Of a stretch of 64,000 nucleotides of DNA, positions 1 through 10,538 are shown piece after piece; within the stretch, counting starts at the first letter, position 1, and each line of letters starts with the position of its first letter. The DNA is taken from the NCBI RefSeq assembly GCF_000178975.2, contig NC_015064.1, positions 3,348,001-3,412,000 on the forward strand, written 5' to 3'. The notes beneath the pieces are model-generated. The model was not told the origin of the DNA. It ran no database searches and was given only the letters and a program-made list of their open reading frames with translations. Origin of the DNA: Granulicella tundricola MP5ACTX9. GTDB lineage: Bacteria; Acidobacteriota; Terriglobia; Terriglobales; Acidobacteriaceae. The position numbers and the translations under genes are program-made.

Positions 1-10
1 CAGTGCAGGT

Positions 11-2692
11 CTACGCCGCCGTGGGAGCGTCGTTATCATCGCGAGTGAGAAGGGCAACCGCGAAGGATGTGAACAGATCGGCGAGAAGGACTTTGCCGGA
101 GCGGTGAGGTTCTTCTGCCAGTTGATTGGACCAGCGGCCTTCCGGAAGTTGGACGGCGGTGTCATCCCAACCGTCAGTGAGAGCAGCGGTGTGGAGCGGG
201 ACGATGGTGAGGACGTGATCGCCACGTAAGTACGCCAAGGCGTGAGACGCGGCGGGGCCAGTGAGCTTTACGGGAGTGTAGGCGGCCTCCGGGCCGAACC
301 ACGTAGGCTGCTGGCGGCGGAGTTGCAAGGCGCGGTGGACTAAGAAGAGCTTCGCCACACCTTTGTCCTCCGGGTCGTTGATGCTGGCGGAGATCTTGTC
401 GATGGGCAGGACGGCGATCTGGGCAAGAAGCTTGCGGCGGAGGTCGTAGTCGACGGGGCGGCGATTGTCGGGATCGACGAGCGAGTGATCCCAGAGCTCG
501 CCACCCTGGTAAAGATCAGGAACACCGGGAGCGGTGTACTTCAGGAGCGACTGGGTGAGGGAGTTGACGCGGCCTGGAACCAAGAGCTTTGCGACGAACT
601 CCGAGAGTGAGTCGACGAAGGGCGCGTGGGTGAGGATGGCGTCGATAAAGGCGAAGAGCGCGTCTTCAAAGGGCTTGTTGTTGGCGACCCAGGAGGTCTG
701 CTGCTTGGCCTCCCGCATGGCCTTGAGCATGTAGGTCTTGGTGCGTTCTGCGTCGATGGGCCAAGCACCGATGAGGGTCTGGTAGAGGAAGTACTCGGTG
801 TTGGGGTCCGGGAAGGTGTTGGCCTTGAACTGCTCGTTGGCGGCGGTCCAGCTTTGAATGGCGGAGGCGAACTCCTCCGGAAGCTCCGAGAGGACGGAGA
901 GGCGGGCGCGTACGTCGTCGGCGCGCTTGGTGTCATGGGTGGAGAGCGTCGTCATCGTGGAGGGATGAGTCTGCTGCATCTTCGATTGGTATTCGTGAAA
1001 CTGGTCGATGGTGAGGCCGTTGCGGCCGGGGTCACCGCCGACCTCACACATGCCGGTGAGGCGGTTGAAGCAATAGAACGCCGTGTCCTCCACGCCCTTG
1101 GCCATGACGGGTGAGGTGAACTGCTGGAAGCGTAGGGTGAACTCGGTTTCAAGGCGGCCAGTGACCTTGAGGGTGAGGATGTCTTCGAGGAAGTCGAAGA
1201 GGGTCGGAGGCAAGTCGGCGCGGTTGGACTTGGCACACTCGATGGCACGATGGATATAGCTGCGGTCTTCGTCGTTGATCTCGTTGCGCGAGGGCACGAC
1301 GTAGGTGCGATAGATGGCGAAGCAGCCGGCGAGTTCGCGGAGGGCGCGGCGAGCTTCAGCGCGGGTGGTATCGCGGTAGTTGCGATTGTTCTCGCAGATC
1401 TCGATCAGGAGAGACGTGATGCGATTGACGTCAGAGCCGAGCGCTTCCTGGGAGACGGCGATCTTCTTGTCGTGCGCGATGACGTGGAAATCGACGGGCT
1501 GTGCGGTGAAGTCTGCGTACACCTGGGTGAGTTTTTCAAGACCGTCCGGGGAGACGAGAACGCCCAGGGCTACATTGAGGAAGTCATAGCCGCTGGTGCC
1601 TTCGATGGGCCAGTTCTCGCGGAGGAACTCGCCCGGTTCCAGGATCTTTTCCCCGATGATCCAGGCGTCGGGTGCTGCGGCGCGGAGACGCTGGAAGTAC
1701 TCGAGCGGATCGCGGAGGCCGTCGGGGTGATCGACGCGAACGCCATCCAGGACGCCTTGGCGGAGCCACTCCAGGATGAGCGCGTGGGTCTCCTCAAAGA
1801 CGTGGGCGCGCTCCATGCGCAGGCCGATGAGGCTGTTGACGTCAAAGAAGCGGCGATAGCCCAGTTGCTGGTCCGCGGTCTTCCAATAAGCGAGGCGGTA
1901 GTTCTGCTGGTTGAGGAAGTCGTCCAGTGCGTCGTGGCGGGCGTTGAGGTCGTCGATGGCGCGATCGATGGCGGTGCAGGCGGGGTGATCCTCCGCGCAG
2001 AGCCGCTCCAGCAGGGTGTTGAGGACGGCTTTATCGCGATGACGCGCGAGGACGGTGCGGCGATCCTCAAACGACGGCTGCGGCAGGCGGCCAAAGGAGG
2101 CGGCGATGAAACGGAGGGTGTCTGAGTTGGAGTAGTCGGCGGCGCGAGCAAGGATGGCCGGGAGAGACGTAGGGGCAACGGGGAAGGTCTGCCCAGCTGC
2201 CTCCACGAGGAAGAGTGGGCCGTTGCGGATGACCTTGATATCGCCGGCTTCAAGGACGCGGCCATACTGATCAGCCAGGATGGGGACGAGGACCTTATCG
2301 CGGAGGCGCTCTTCCTGGGGCTGCCAATCGATGTCAAAGAAGGAGGCGTAACGGCTGGAGGCACCGTTTTCCAGGACATCCCACCAGAAGCGGTTTTCGC
2401 GCCCGATGGCCATATGGTTGGGGACGATATCGAGAACCTGGCCGAGACCGTTTTCACCGAGGGTCTTGGAGAAGCGCTTATGGGCCTCCGCTCCGCCGAG
2501 CTCTTCATTGACGCGCTGATGATCGACGACGTCGTAGCCGTGCATGCTGTCCGGCGCGGCCTGCAGGTACGGGGAGCTATAGACGTGTGTGACGCCCAGA
2601 TCGTAGAGATACTGGGCGATCGCCGCAGCGTCGTCGAACTTGAAACCTTTGTGAAGCTGGAGCCTATACGTGGAGGCTGGAACCTTCGTCAT
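11..2692 (-). CDS. treY: Maltooligosyl trehalose synthase
   Basis: Cytoplasmic GH13 enzyme that converts the reducing-end alpha-1,4 bond of a maltooligosaccharide to an alpha,alpha-1,1 bond; TreZ then releases trehalose. The 893 residues show STYRLQ and SSPYLQA at the N-terminus (about 7-45), DIVPNHM (about 88), the nucleophile block VRVDHPDGL (Asp about 321), GEKIL (Glu about 348) and PGVPDLYQG (about 725). The length is normal for the family and the gene is complete, its TAG stop lying only 11 bases from the window edge. It lies 114 bp downstream of the GH15 gene on the same strand, so the two are probably co-transcribed. No treZ is visible; it may lie beyond the left edge. Confidence 0.95.
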   Translation of the reverse strand: MTKVPASTYRLQLHKGFKFDDAAAIAQYLYDLGVTHVYSSPYLQAAPDSMHGYDVVDHQRVNEELGGAEAHKRFSKTLGENGLGQVLDIVPNHMAIGRENRFWWDVLENGASSRYASFFDIDWQPQEERLRDKVLVPILADQYGRVLEAGDIKVIRNGPLFLVEAAGQTFPVAPTSLPAILARAADYSNSDTLRFIAASFGRLPQPSFEDRRTVLARHRDKAVLNTLLERLCAEDHPACTAIDRAIDDLNARHDALDDFLNQQNYRLAYWKTADQQLGYRRFFDVNSLIGLRMERAHVFEETHALILEWLRQGVLDGVRVDHPDGLRDPLEYFQRLRAAAPDAWIIGEKILEPGEFLRENWPIEGTSGYDFLNVALGVLVSPDGLEKLTQVYADFTAQPVDFHVIAHDKKIAVSQEALGSDVNRITSLLIEICENNRNYRDTTRAEARRALRELAGCFAIYRTYVVPSRNEINDEDRSYIHRAIECAKSNRADLPPTLFDFLEDILTLKVTGRLETEFTLRFQQFTSPVMAKGVEDTAFYCFNRLTGMCEVGGDPGRNGLTIDQFHEYQSKMQQTHPSTMTTLSTHDTKRADDVRARLSVLSELPEEFASAIQSWTAANEQFKANTFPDPNTEYFLYQTLIGAWPIDAERTKTYMLKAMREAKQQTSWVANNKPFEDALFAFIDAILTHAPFVDSLSEFVAKLLVPGRVNSLTQSLLKYTAPGVPDLYQGGELWDHSLVDPDNRRPVDYDLRRKLLAQIAVLPIDKISASINDPEDKGVAKLFLVHRALQLRRQQPTWFGPEAAYTPVKLTGPAASHALAYLRGDHVLTIVPLHTAALTDGWDDTAVQLPEGRWSNQLAEEPHRSGKVLLADLFTSFAVALLTRDDNDAPTAA

Positions 2693-2806
2693 CTTCTGCG
2701 CTGTCCTTGCTAATCTGTCTTGGCTTATTGACTGGTTAGGTGCGGGCAGTGGGGGTGGGGTTGTTCGTTGGCGAAGGCTCCGCGCTAAGTGACTGAGGGT
2801 AAACGG

Positions 2807-4687
2807 CTAGATCTTTGAGCCCAAGGGCAGGTCCGGGTGCCAGGCTCCGGAGATGGCGAAGGCGGCGTGGGTCAGGGCGATGTGCGAGAGAGCCTGGGGA
2901 AAGTTGCCGACCATGCGATTGCCGATGGTGTCGTACTCCTCGCTGAGGAGGCCGACGTCATTGCGGAGGGCGAGAAGCCGGTCGTAGAGGGCGCGGGCTT
3001 CGTCATGACGGCCGATGAGCCAGAGGTTAGTAACGAGCCAGAAGCTACAGGCGAGGAAGGTGCCTTCGCCCGGGGGCAGGCCGTCCGGGGAGGTCTTGGT
3101 GTCGTAGCGCTCGACCAGGCCGTTCTTCATCAGGCGCTTCTGGATGGCGTCGACGGTGCCGATGATGCGTGGATCGTCCATGGGGAGGAAGCCGACGAGG
3201 CCGATGCGGAGGCAGGAGGCGTCGAGCTCCTTTGAGCCGTAGGACTGGGTGAAGGCGTTGAGCTTTTTGTTGAAGCCTTTCTCGCAGACCTGCTTATGGA
3301 TGAGGTCGCGGTTCTTCTTCCAGCGCTTGATGTCGCCTTTACCGTTGAACTGCTCGTAGTGCTTGATGGAGCGGTCCAACGCGACCCAGGCCATGACCTT
3401 GGAGTGGGTGAAGTGCTTGCGACCGCCGCGAGTCTCCCAGATGCCGTCGTCCGGCTCCTCCCAGATCTTGCAGAGGTGGTCGATAAGCTGGGCCTGGACC
3501 GCAGAGGCGGAGACCTTGATATCGTCTTCGGCGGCTGGAGTGCGGGTGAGGGCGGCTGCGACCTCACCGAAGACGTCAAGCTGGAACTGGGTGGAGGCCG
3601 CGTTGCCGATGTTGACCGGGGAGGAGTTCTCGTAGCCGGGCAGCCAGTCGGCTTTGTACTCGGTGAGTTGGCGCTCGCCGCAGATGCCGTAGATGGTCTG
3701 AATCTGGGCGGGTGCGCCGGCGATGGCGCGGATGAGCCAGCGACGCCAGGCGGCGGCCTCCTCGGCATATCCGGCCTGGAGGAGGACGAGCAGGGTGAAG
3801 GAGGTATCGCGCAGCCAGCAGAAGCGGTAGTCCCAGTTGCGCTGGCCGCCTATCTTCTCCGGCAGCGAGGCAGTGGGTGCGGCTACGATGCCTCCGGAGG
3901 GTTTATAGGTCAGTGCTTTGAGAGTGATCAAGGAGCGCTCGACGGCTTCGGCGTACTCGCCCTGAAAGGTGTTGCGGGCCGTCCACTCCTTCCAGAACTC
4001 GACCGTCTGATCGAAGGCAGTGAAGGCGGAGAAGGATCTGGGATCTTCGGTGGGGGAGTTGCCGTCTTTGCCCATGGCGGAGCCGTAGGTGAGGGTGAAG
4101 GGGATCTCGTCGCCGGCTTTGATGGTGAAGTCGGAGACGGTCTTCATCTCTTCGCCTTTGAGCGAGACCTTGGTGCGGAGGACGACGAGATCCATTCCGG
4201 CGATGGCGCGTAGGCCGAAGTCGGTGTGGGTGACCCACGGGATGGTGCGGCCGAAGTCGAAGCGGACGGCGAGGTCCATGTGCATCTTGACCTTGCCCGA
4301 GACGCCCCGGAGGATACGGACGACGTCGGAGTTGTTGCCGCGGGGAGGCATGAAATCGATGAGGGCGACCACGCCGTCCGGGGTGGTGAAGGTGGTTTCG
4401 ACGATGAGGGTGCCGGGGAGATAGCGGCGGGTGATGGACTTGGGCTCGCGAGTGGGGGCGATGCGCCAGAAGCCGTGGTCTGCCGTGCCCAGGAGCGCGG
4501 AGAAGCAGGCGGCTGAGGAAAACGAGGGCCAGCAGAGCCAATCGATGGAGCCTGACTTTGACACGAGGGCTGCGGTTTCGCAGTCGCCGATCAGGGCATA
4601 GTCTTCAATCTTTGCGGCGTGGAGCGGGAGCTTGGATTTCTTCTGAATATCGGACAAAGCTTGCTTACCTTTCGTGACTCCGGGCAA
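2807..4687 (-). CDS. Glycoside hydrolase family 15 protein (glucoamylase/trehalase-like)
   Basis: Probable cytoplasmic alpha-glucosidase acting on alpha-glucans or trehalose (626 residues). GH15 landmarks seen in order: IEDYALIGDCETAALV and GSIDWLCWPSF (N-terminal domain, about 26-55), NWDYRFCWLRD (about 285), GNAASTQFQLDVFGE, the general-acid block DDGIWETRGG, and the general-base block LLSEEYD followed by GNFPQALSHIALTHAA near the C-terminus. No signal peptide is seen. The listed start is a TTG with a weak ribosome site; a TTG at 4657 preceded by AAAGGTAAG is an alternative. It is divergent from glgE across 153 bp and upstream of treY, which fits a role in trimming glucans or trehalose. Substrate cannot be told from sequence alone. 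Confidence 0.88.
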   Translation of the reverse strand: MPGVTKGKQALSDIQKKSKLPLHAAKIEDYALIGDCETAALVSKSGSIDWLCWPSFSSAACFSALLGTADHGFWRIAPTREPKSITRRYLPGTLIVETTFTTPDGVVALIDFMPPRGNNSDVVRILRGVSGKVKMHMDLAVRFDFGRTIPWVTHTDFGLRAIAGMDLVVLRTKVSLKGEEMKTVSDFTIKAGDEIPFTLTYGSAMGKDGNSPTEDPRSFSAFTAFDQTVEFWKEWTARNTFQGEYAEAVERSLITLKALTYKPSGGIVAAPTASLPEKIGGQRNWDYRFCWLRDTSFTLLVLLQAGYAEEAAAWRRWLIRAIAGAPAQIQTIYGICGERQLTEYKADWLPGYENSSPVNIGNAASTQFQLDVFGEVAAALTRTPAAEDDIKVSASAVQAQLIDHLCKIWEEPDDGIWETRGGRKHFTHSKVMAWVALDRSIKHYEQFNGKGDIKRWKKNRDLIHKQVCEKGFNKKLNAFTQSYGSKELDASCLRIGLVGFLPMDDPRIIGTVDAIQKRLMKNGLVERYDTKTSPDGLPPGEGTFLACSFWLVTNLWLIGRHDEARALYDRLLALRNDVGLLSEEYDTIGNRMVGNFPQALSHIALTHAAFAISGAWHPDLPLGSKI

Positions 4688-4840
4688 AAGAGTTGGGCGA
4701 GAAAGCCTAAGTGCCTATCTCTGCATCTCTCTACACAGGACCGACTATGCCGAAGCCAACTCCTGATGAGATGCAACTGAGTGGTGGCGATGGTCTTAAG
4801 ATGTTGAGCAAGTGAATATTTACCTGGAAAGCTGGATTGG

Positions 4841-6883
4841 ATGAAACCTGTCGAAGGCCGGGCCCGTGTTGTGATTGAAGAGGTAAAGCCGCAGGTGGAT
4901 GGCGGCCGGTATCCGGTGTGCCGGATCGTGGGCGATACGGTCGATGTTTCTGCTGCGATCTTCGGCGATGGGCATGATCATCTGTCGGCCCGGCTGCTTT
5001 ACCGGCAGAAGGGCGAAAAACGCTGGCGGTCGGCTGCGATGAGGGAGTTGGGGAACGATCTTTGGAGCGCATCGTTTGAGGTGGACAAGCTTGGAAGCTG
5101 GAGTTTTACGATCCAGGCCTGGGTGGATCACTTTGATACGTGGACGAGCGATCTGAAGAAGAGGCTGGCCGCGCAGCCCGATCCGCAGCAGCCAACGCAG
5201 ATTGGAGTGCCGCAGGATATTCCGCTAGCCCTGAGAACCGGAGCGCTCCTGGTTGAAGCGATGATTGGCCGGGCGAAGGGTGCGGACGCGCGTGCGCTGA
5301 CGGAGATGGTGACATCCCTGCGCTGGATGGCGGAGCAGGATGCTGCCTTGTATGAATATCCGTTGACTCCGGAGTTTGAAGCGCTGGCGGCGCGTTATCC
5401 GGATCTGACGCTGGCGACCAAGCTGGAGAAGGAAGCCGAGATCTGGGTGAATCGGGATCGAGCAAGATTTTCTTCATGGTACGAGTTGTTCCCTCGCTCG
5501 ATGGCGAAGACCCCGGGGGCACATGGAACGTTGCAGGATGTGATCGGACAGTTGCCGGAGGTTTCGGCAATGGGGTTCAACGTTCTGTACATGCCGCCGA
5601 TTCATCCGATCGGCACGGCGTTCCGGAAGGGCAAGAACAACTCCACGACCGCTGAGCCGGGCGACTACGGAAGCCCATGGGCGATTGGCGCGGCACCTAC
5701 GAAGGACAATGACGGCGGCCACAAGGCGATCCATCCCCTGCTTGGGAACTTCAAGGACTTCGATGAACTGGTGCATGCCGCCAAGGCACATGACATGGAA
5801 CTTGCACTGGATATTGCGTTCCAATGCTCGCCCGATCATCCGTGGGTGAAGCAGCATCCGACGTGGTTCACGATCCGCCCGGATGGCACGATCCAATACG
5901 CTGAGAATCCCCCGAAGAAGTATCAGGACATCTATCCTCTAAACTTCGAATCGCCTGACTGGCGCGATCTCTGGGATGAGTTGTGCTCAGTGTTCGAGTT
6001 CTGGATCAAGCGCGGCGTGAAGATCTTCCGCGTGGACAATCCGCATACCAAATCGCTTCATTTCTGGGAGTGGTGCATTGGGACAGTCCGCGAGAAGCAT
6101 CCGGATGTGATCTTCCTGGCTGAGGCGTTCACGCGTCCGCACGTCATGTACTCACTGGCCAAGGGCGGGTTTACGCAGTCCTATACCTACTTCACCTGGA
6201 GGACGGCGAAGGCGGAGATCGAGACGTATCTTGAAGAGATCACGCAGCCCCCGGTGAGCGACTTCTTTCAGCCGAACTTCTGGCCGAATACGCCGGATAT
6301 TCTGCATCGCAGTCTGCAGGTTGGAGGCCGCGCGGCTCACATGCAGAGGGTCATCCTGGCTGCCACGCTGACTGCTAACTATGGAATCTACGGACCGGCC
6401 TATGAGCTCTCCGAGAATGCGCCCATGAAGCCCGGTCCGGGCAAGACGGAGACCGAAGAGTACCTGGACAGCGAGAAGTATGAGATCAGGCAACGCGACC
6501 GAAATGCGCCGGGAACGTTGGTGCCTTTGATCACGAGGCTGAACCATATTCGCCGGGCCAATCCAGCGCTGCAGTCGAATAACTCCCTGTGCTTTCACAA
6601 GGTCGATAACCCTAACCTGATGTGCTATTCGAAGTCGGCTCCTGATGGCACGGGCGGCGAGAACACAATTCTTGTAGCGATCAACCTGGATGTCACGCAG
6701 GAGCAGGCAGGCTGGATCGATCTCGATCTGAAGCGGTTGAATATTCCACATAACGAGAACTTCGATATTGAAGATCTACTGACGGGCGTGCATTACCAGT
6801 GGCACGACCGCAGCAACTATGTCGCGTTGAGGCCTGAGGTTCAGCCGGCGCACATCTTCCGGATTACGAGGCAGGCCAAGTGA
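4841..6883 (+). CDS. glgE: Alpha-1,4-glucan:maltose-1-phosphate maltosyltransferase
   Basis: GlgE adds maltosyl units from maltose 1-phosphate to growing alpha-1,4-glucans in the cytoplasm. The 680 residues carry an N-terminal beta domain (about 10-110), the GH13_3 block LYMPPIHPIG followed by TAFRKGKNN (about 250), the nucleophile motif FRVDNPHTK (Asp about 399) and the acid/base motif FLAEAFTRP (Glu about 427). Its GTGA junction with the next gene means translational coupling to TreS-maltokinase, the enzyme pair that makes maltose 1-phosphate. This is the standard GlgE pathway arrangement (trehalose to maltose to maltose 1-phosphate to glucan). No glgB branching enzyme is in the window. Confidence 0.96.
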   Translation: MKPVEGRARVVIEEVKPQVDGGRYPVCRIVGDTVDVSAAIFGDGHDHLSARLLYRQKGEKRWRSAAMRELGNDLWSASFEVDKLGSWSFTIQAWVDHFDTWTSDLKKRLAAQPDPQQPTQIGVPQDIPLALRTGALLVEAMIGRAKGADARALTEMVTSLRWMAEQDAALYEYPLTPEFEALAARYPDLTLATKLEKEAEIWVNRDRARFSSWYELFPRSMAKTPGAHGTLQDVIGQLPEVSAMGFNVLYMPPIHPIGTAFRKGKNNSTTAEPGDYGSPWAIGAAPTKDNDGGHKAIHPLLGNFKDFDELVHAAKAHDMELALDIAFQCSPDHPWVKQHPTWFTIRPDGTIQYAENPPKKYQDIYPLNFESPDWRDLWDELCSVFEFWIKRGVKIFRVDNPHTKSLHFWEWCIGTVREKHPDVIFLAEAFTRPHVMYSLAKGGFTQSYTYFTWRTAKAEIETYLEEITQPPVSDFFQPNFWPNTPDILHRSLQVGGRAAHMQRVILAATLTANYGIYGPAYELSENAPMKPGPGKTETEEYLDSEKYEIRQRDRNAPGTLVPLITRLNHIRRANPALQSNNSLCFHKVDNPNLMCYSKSAPDGTGGENTILVAINLDVTQEQAGWIDLDLKRLNIPHNENFDIEDLLTGVHYQWHDRSNYVALRPEVQPAHIFRITRQAK

Positions 6884-9800
6884 AGAAGCTCGGAAGCGCA
6901 AGCGATCCGCTCTGGTATAAAGACGCGATCATCTATGAGATTCACGTCCGCGCCTTTGCGGATTCCAATAACGACGGCATCGGTGACTTTCCGGGGTTGA
7001 TGTCCAAGCTGGACTATCTCCAGGACCTTGGAGTGACATGCCTTTGGCTGCTGCCGTTCTTCCCTTCTCCGCTGCGGGATGATGGATACGACATTGCGAA
7101 CTATGTCGATGTGAACCCCTCATACGGGACGTTGAACGACTTCAAGCTGTTCATCGACGCGGCCCATAAACGCGGGATGCAGGTGATGATCGAGCTGGTC
7201 ATCAACCACACCAGCGATCAGCATCCGTGGTTCAAGGCTGCCCGGCTTGCGCCGCCGGGCTCGCCTGAGCGCGAGATGTATGTCTGGTCCGAGACGGACC
7301 TGCTTTATCAGGGCGTTCGCATCATCTTCACGGATACGGAGAAGTCGAATTGGACGTGGGACGACCAGGCCAAGGCCTTCTATTGGCATCGCTTCTTCTC
7401 CCACCAGCCCGACCTGAACTTCGATAACCCACGCGTCATGGAAGAGGTGCTGAAGGCGATGCGCTTCTGGCTGGATCTGGGAGTCGACGCGCTGCGGCTG
7501 GACGCGATTCCCTATCTCATCGAACGCGACGGCACTAACTGCGAGAACGTGCCGGAGACACACGTCAAGATCAAGGAGATCCGCGCTGCGCTCGATGTCG
7601 AGTATGGCAACCGCTTGATCCTCGCCGAGGCGAACATGTGGCCAGCCGATGTGCGGCCTTACTTCGGCGATGGCGACGAGTGCCACATGGCGTTCCACTT
7701 TCCGCTGATGCCGCGCATCTACATGGCGCTCCGGCAGGAGGATCGTCTGCCCATCACGGACATCATGGCGCAGACGCCGGATATTCCCGAGAGCTGCCAG
7801 TGGGGCCTGTTCCTGCGCAACCACGACGAGTTGACGCTGGAGATGGTGACGGACGATGAGCGGGACTACATGTACCTGGCTTACTCGGCCGACCCGCGCA
7901 TGCGGATCAACGTCGGCATCAGGCGTCGTCTGGCTCCACTAGTCGATAACAACCGTCGGCGTATCGAGTTGCTGAACTCCCTGCTGCTCTCGTTCCCGGG
8001 GACGCCGATCATGTACTACGGCGATGAGATCGGCATGGGCGACAACATCTACCTGGGCGACCGCAACGGTGTACGTACGCCGATGCAGTGGAACTCCGAC
8101 CGCAATGCGGGCTTCTCCAAATGCGATCCAGCGCGGCTGTACTTTCCTGTCGTGATGGACCCGATCTATGGGTACCAGGTGGTGAACGTCGAGGCGCAGT
8201 TGAGCGATCAATCGTCGCTGCTGCACTGGACGCGGAACATGATCGCGCTGCGCAAGTTATTCCAGGTATTCGGGCGCGGGACGCTGGAGTTCCTGCACCC
8301 GGAGAACAGAAAGGTACTGGCCTACCTGCGTGATCTGAAGCGCGACGATGGCACGCATGAGACAGTCCTGTGCGTTGCGAATCTCTCACGCTTTGCGCAG
8401 CCTGTGGCGCTGGACCTGACAACCTACGCGGGCATGATGCCGGTGGAGATGCTGGGCTACGTATCGTTCCCGCAGATTGGGAAGACTCCGTATGCGTTGA
8501 CCGTAGCTCCGTACTCGTTCCTGTGGTTTGAGCTGCAGCCTGCACCCGTTGAGATCGAAGAGCCGATGGATGTGACGCCAGGCGCTCGCGAAGAGGGCGA
8601 GCAGGTGGCGCTGGATCTGTTGACGAAGGGTTGGGCTGGGCTGGTGTCCGGGCCAGGTGCCACGCTGCTCGAGACGGCGCTGCCGGGATGGTTGAGCCGG
8701 CAACGTTGGTTCGGTGCGAAGACGCGGACGATTCAGACGGTGAGGATTGCGGAGTGGGTGCAGATTCCTGCTGGCGCTGGAGAAATTTTGCCAACGTCCA
8801 AGCTGCCCGCTGCGAACACGCTGGGGGATGCGCTGCTGTTCCTCGACATCGTTTATGCGGACAGCTCGAAGGATACGTATCAGCTACCGATCTCCTACAC
8901 AACGGGCCATGCGGCTGAGGAGCTTCGCGCTGCCGCGCCATTGAGCGTGATTGCAACGTTGAGTACGCCGACCGGTAGCGCCATGCTGCATGATGCTTCC
9001 ACGCGTGAGGATCTGCGGCAGGCATTGCTGACGATGATCGGTGATGAAGCTACGCTGGCGCTGGGCAACGCTGCTTCCGCTGGCCGCGAGATTGCGACGA
9101 CGTTGATCGCGGCGCATACGGGCCGGCCTGCGCATGAGATTGGCGCGAAGGATACCGAGGTTCAGGAGATCGCGGGCAAGATCGCACAGGAGCACAGCAT
9201 CGAGGTTGCGGATGTGGCTCCGGAGTTTATCGGGGCCATGCCAGGCGCGGAGAATCCCTCCATGACGCAGGTGTTTGGCGGCGCTGAGTCTGCCTCTGCT
9301 GCGAACGGCGCGGCTGGGCAGTTGAAGGCTTATAAGTCGAGCGCGTTCGATGCCGCTCGAGGGACTGCTGCGCTGCCTTCGCGGACGGGTTCCGCGGAGC
9401 AATCGAACACGAACTTCCTTTACGACCAGACGCTGCTGATGAAGCTGTTTCGCCGCCTCCAGCCGGGGCTGAATCCGGATGTGGAGATTGGCCGTTTCCT
9501 GACGGAGGTGGCCCACTTCCCGCGCATCGCACCGTTCCTGGGTGAGTTGACGATGGTCGACAGCCAGGGCGAGACGACCACGCTGGCCATGCTGCAGGGA
9601 ATGGTCAGCAACGAAGGAGATGGCTGGCAGTGGACGCTGGAGGAACTGGCCCGGTTTTATGAATCGGTGTCCGCATGTCCGATTCCCGCAAATCAAGGCA
9701 AGCTGCCCCGCTACGGCAATGAGGGCGTGACGCCGGAGGATGCGAAACAGCATCTTGGGCTGTACCTTGAAGCGGCTGCACTGCTGGGACGCAGAACGGC

Positions 9801-10512
9801 GGAGATGCATCTGGCTCTCGCGACCGCAACGGACAACGCAGCGTTTGCGGCCGAGGCGTTTACAAGCGAGGATCTGGCTCTGGATGCGAAGCGGATCGAT
9901 ACGCAGATCAGCCAGACGCTGGAGGCTTTGAAGCACGGGATGCAGGCTCTGAAGGATCTGACCGCGGATGATGCGGCTACGATCCTGAGTCGGCGGATCG
10001 AGCTGTTCTCACGCGCTCATGCAATTGCTGCAGGCACGCCGGCCGGCAAGCGTATCCGGATTCATGGCGACTACCACCTGGGTCAGATCCTGCGGGCGAA
10101 GAACGACTTCGTCATCCTGGACTTTGAGGGTGAGCCTGCACGCACGCTTGAGGAACGCAGGCGCAAGCAGTCGCCGCTGAAGGATGTGGCGGGCATGATG
10201 CGGAGCTTCTCCTATGCGGCCTGGTCCGGGCTGGACCAGTATGCGCTACGTCACCCGGACCAGGCACGATCGTTTGAGCCCTGGGCGAGGCTGTGGGAGA
10301 ACTCGGTTGCCACCGAGTTCCTGCGTGCTTACCGGCAGACGATGGAGACGGACGCGACGCTGCTGCCGGATGCGGCGCAAGCGGATTCGCTGCTGAGCGC
10401 GTACCTTCTGGAGAAGGCGCTTTACGAGCTTTTGTATGAACTGAACAATCGGCCAACCTGGGTGCGTATTCCGCTTGCGGGCATCCTTGCACTGCCTAAA
10501 CCTGTTGCCTGA
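6880..10512 (+). CDS. treS: Trehalose synthase-maltokinase fusion (TreS-Mak)
   Basis: Bifunctional cytoplasmic protein of 1210 residues. Residues about 10-560 are a GH13 trehalose synthase (trehalose/maltose isomerase): IIYEIHVRAFADS, the nucleophile block LRLDAIPYL (Asp about 208), ILAEANMWP (Glu about 249) and FLRNHDELTLEM (about 310). Residues about 595-1205 are a maltokinase: LPGWLSRQRWFGAKTR (about 600), the aminoglycoside-phosphotransferase-like catalytic loop IHGDYHLGQ (about 1060) and the metal site ILDFEGEP (about 1079). It starts with a GTG that overlaps the glgE stop as GTGA. A low-complexity insert (about 790-840) separates parts of the kinase. It supplies maltose 1-phosphate to GlgE. 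Confidence 0.96.
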   Translation: MKKLGSASDPLWYKDAIIYEIHVRAFADSNNDGIGDFPGLMSKLDYLQDLGVTCLWLLPFFPSPLRDDGYDIANYVDVNPSYGTLNDFKLFIDAAHKRGMQVMIELVINHTSDQHPWFKAARLAPPGSPEREMYVWSETDLLYQGVRIIFTDTEKSNWTWDDQAKAFYWHRFFSHQPDLNFDNPRVMEEVLKAMRFWLDLGVDALRLDAIPYLIERDGTNCENVPETHVKIKEIRAALDVEYGNRLILAEANMWPADVRPYFGDGDECHMAFHFPLMPRIYMALRQEDRLPITDIMAQTPDIPESCQWGLFLRNHDELTLEMVTDDERDYMYLAYSADPRMRINVGIRRRLAPLVDNNRRRIELLNSLLLSFPGTPIMYYGDEIGMGDNIYLGDRNGVRTPMQWNSDRNAGFSKCDPARLYFPVVMDPIYGYQVVNVEAQLSDQSSLLHWTRNMIALRKLFQVFGRGTLEFLHPENRKVLAYLRDLKRDDGTHETVLCVANLSRFAQPVALDLTTYAGMMPVEMLGYVSFPQIGKTPYALTVAPYSFLWFELQPAPVEIEEPMDVTPGAREEGEQVALDLLTKGWAGLVSGPGATLLETALPGWLSRQRWFGAKTRTIQTVRIAEWVQIPAGAGEILPTSKLPAANTLGDALLFLDIVYADSSKDTYQLPISYTTGHAAEELRAAAPLSVIATLSTPTGSAMLHDASTREDLRQALLTMIGDEATLALGNAASAGREIATTLIAAHTGRPAHEIGAKDTEVQEIAGKIAQEHSIEVADVAPEFIGAMPGAENPSMTQVFGGAESASAANGAAGQLKAYKSSAFDAARGTAALPSRTGSAEQSNTNFLYDQTLLMKLFRRLQPGLNPDVEIGRFLTEVAHFPRIAPFLGELTMVDSQGETTTLAMLQGMVSNEGDGWQWTLEELARFYESVSACPIPANQGKLPRYGNEGVTPEDAKQHLGLYLEAAALLGRRTAEMHLALATATDNAAFAAEAFTSEDLALDAKRIDTQISQTLEALKHGMQALKDLTADDAATILSRRIELFSRAHAIAAGTPAGKRIRIHGDYHLGQILRAKNDFVILDFEGEPARTLEERRRKQSPLKDVAGMMRSFSYAAWSGLDQYALRHPDQARSFEPWARLWENSVATEFLRAYRQTMETDATLLPDAAQADSLLSAYLLEKALYELLYELNNRPTWVRIPLAGILALPKPVA

Positions 10513-10538
10513 ACCGACAGCGCCACGCGAGAGAATAG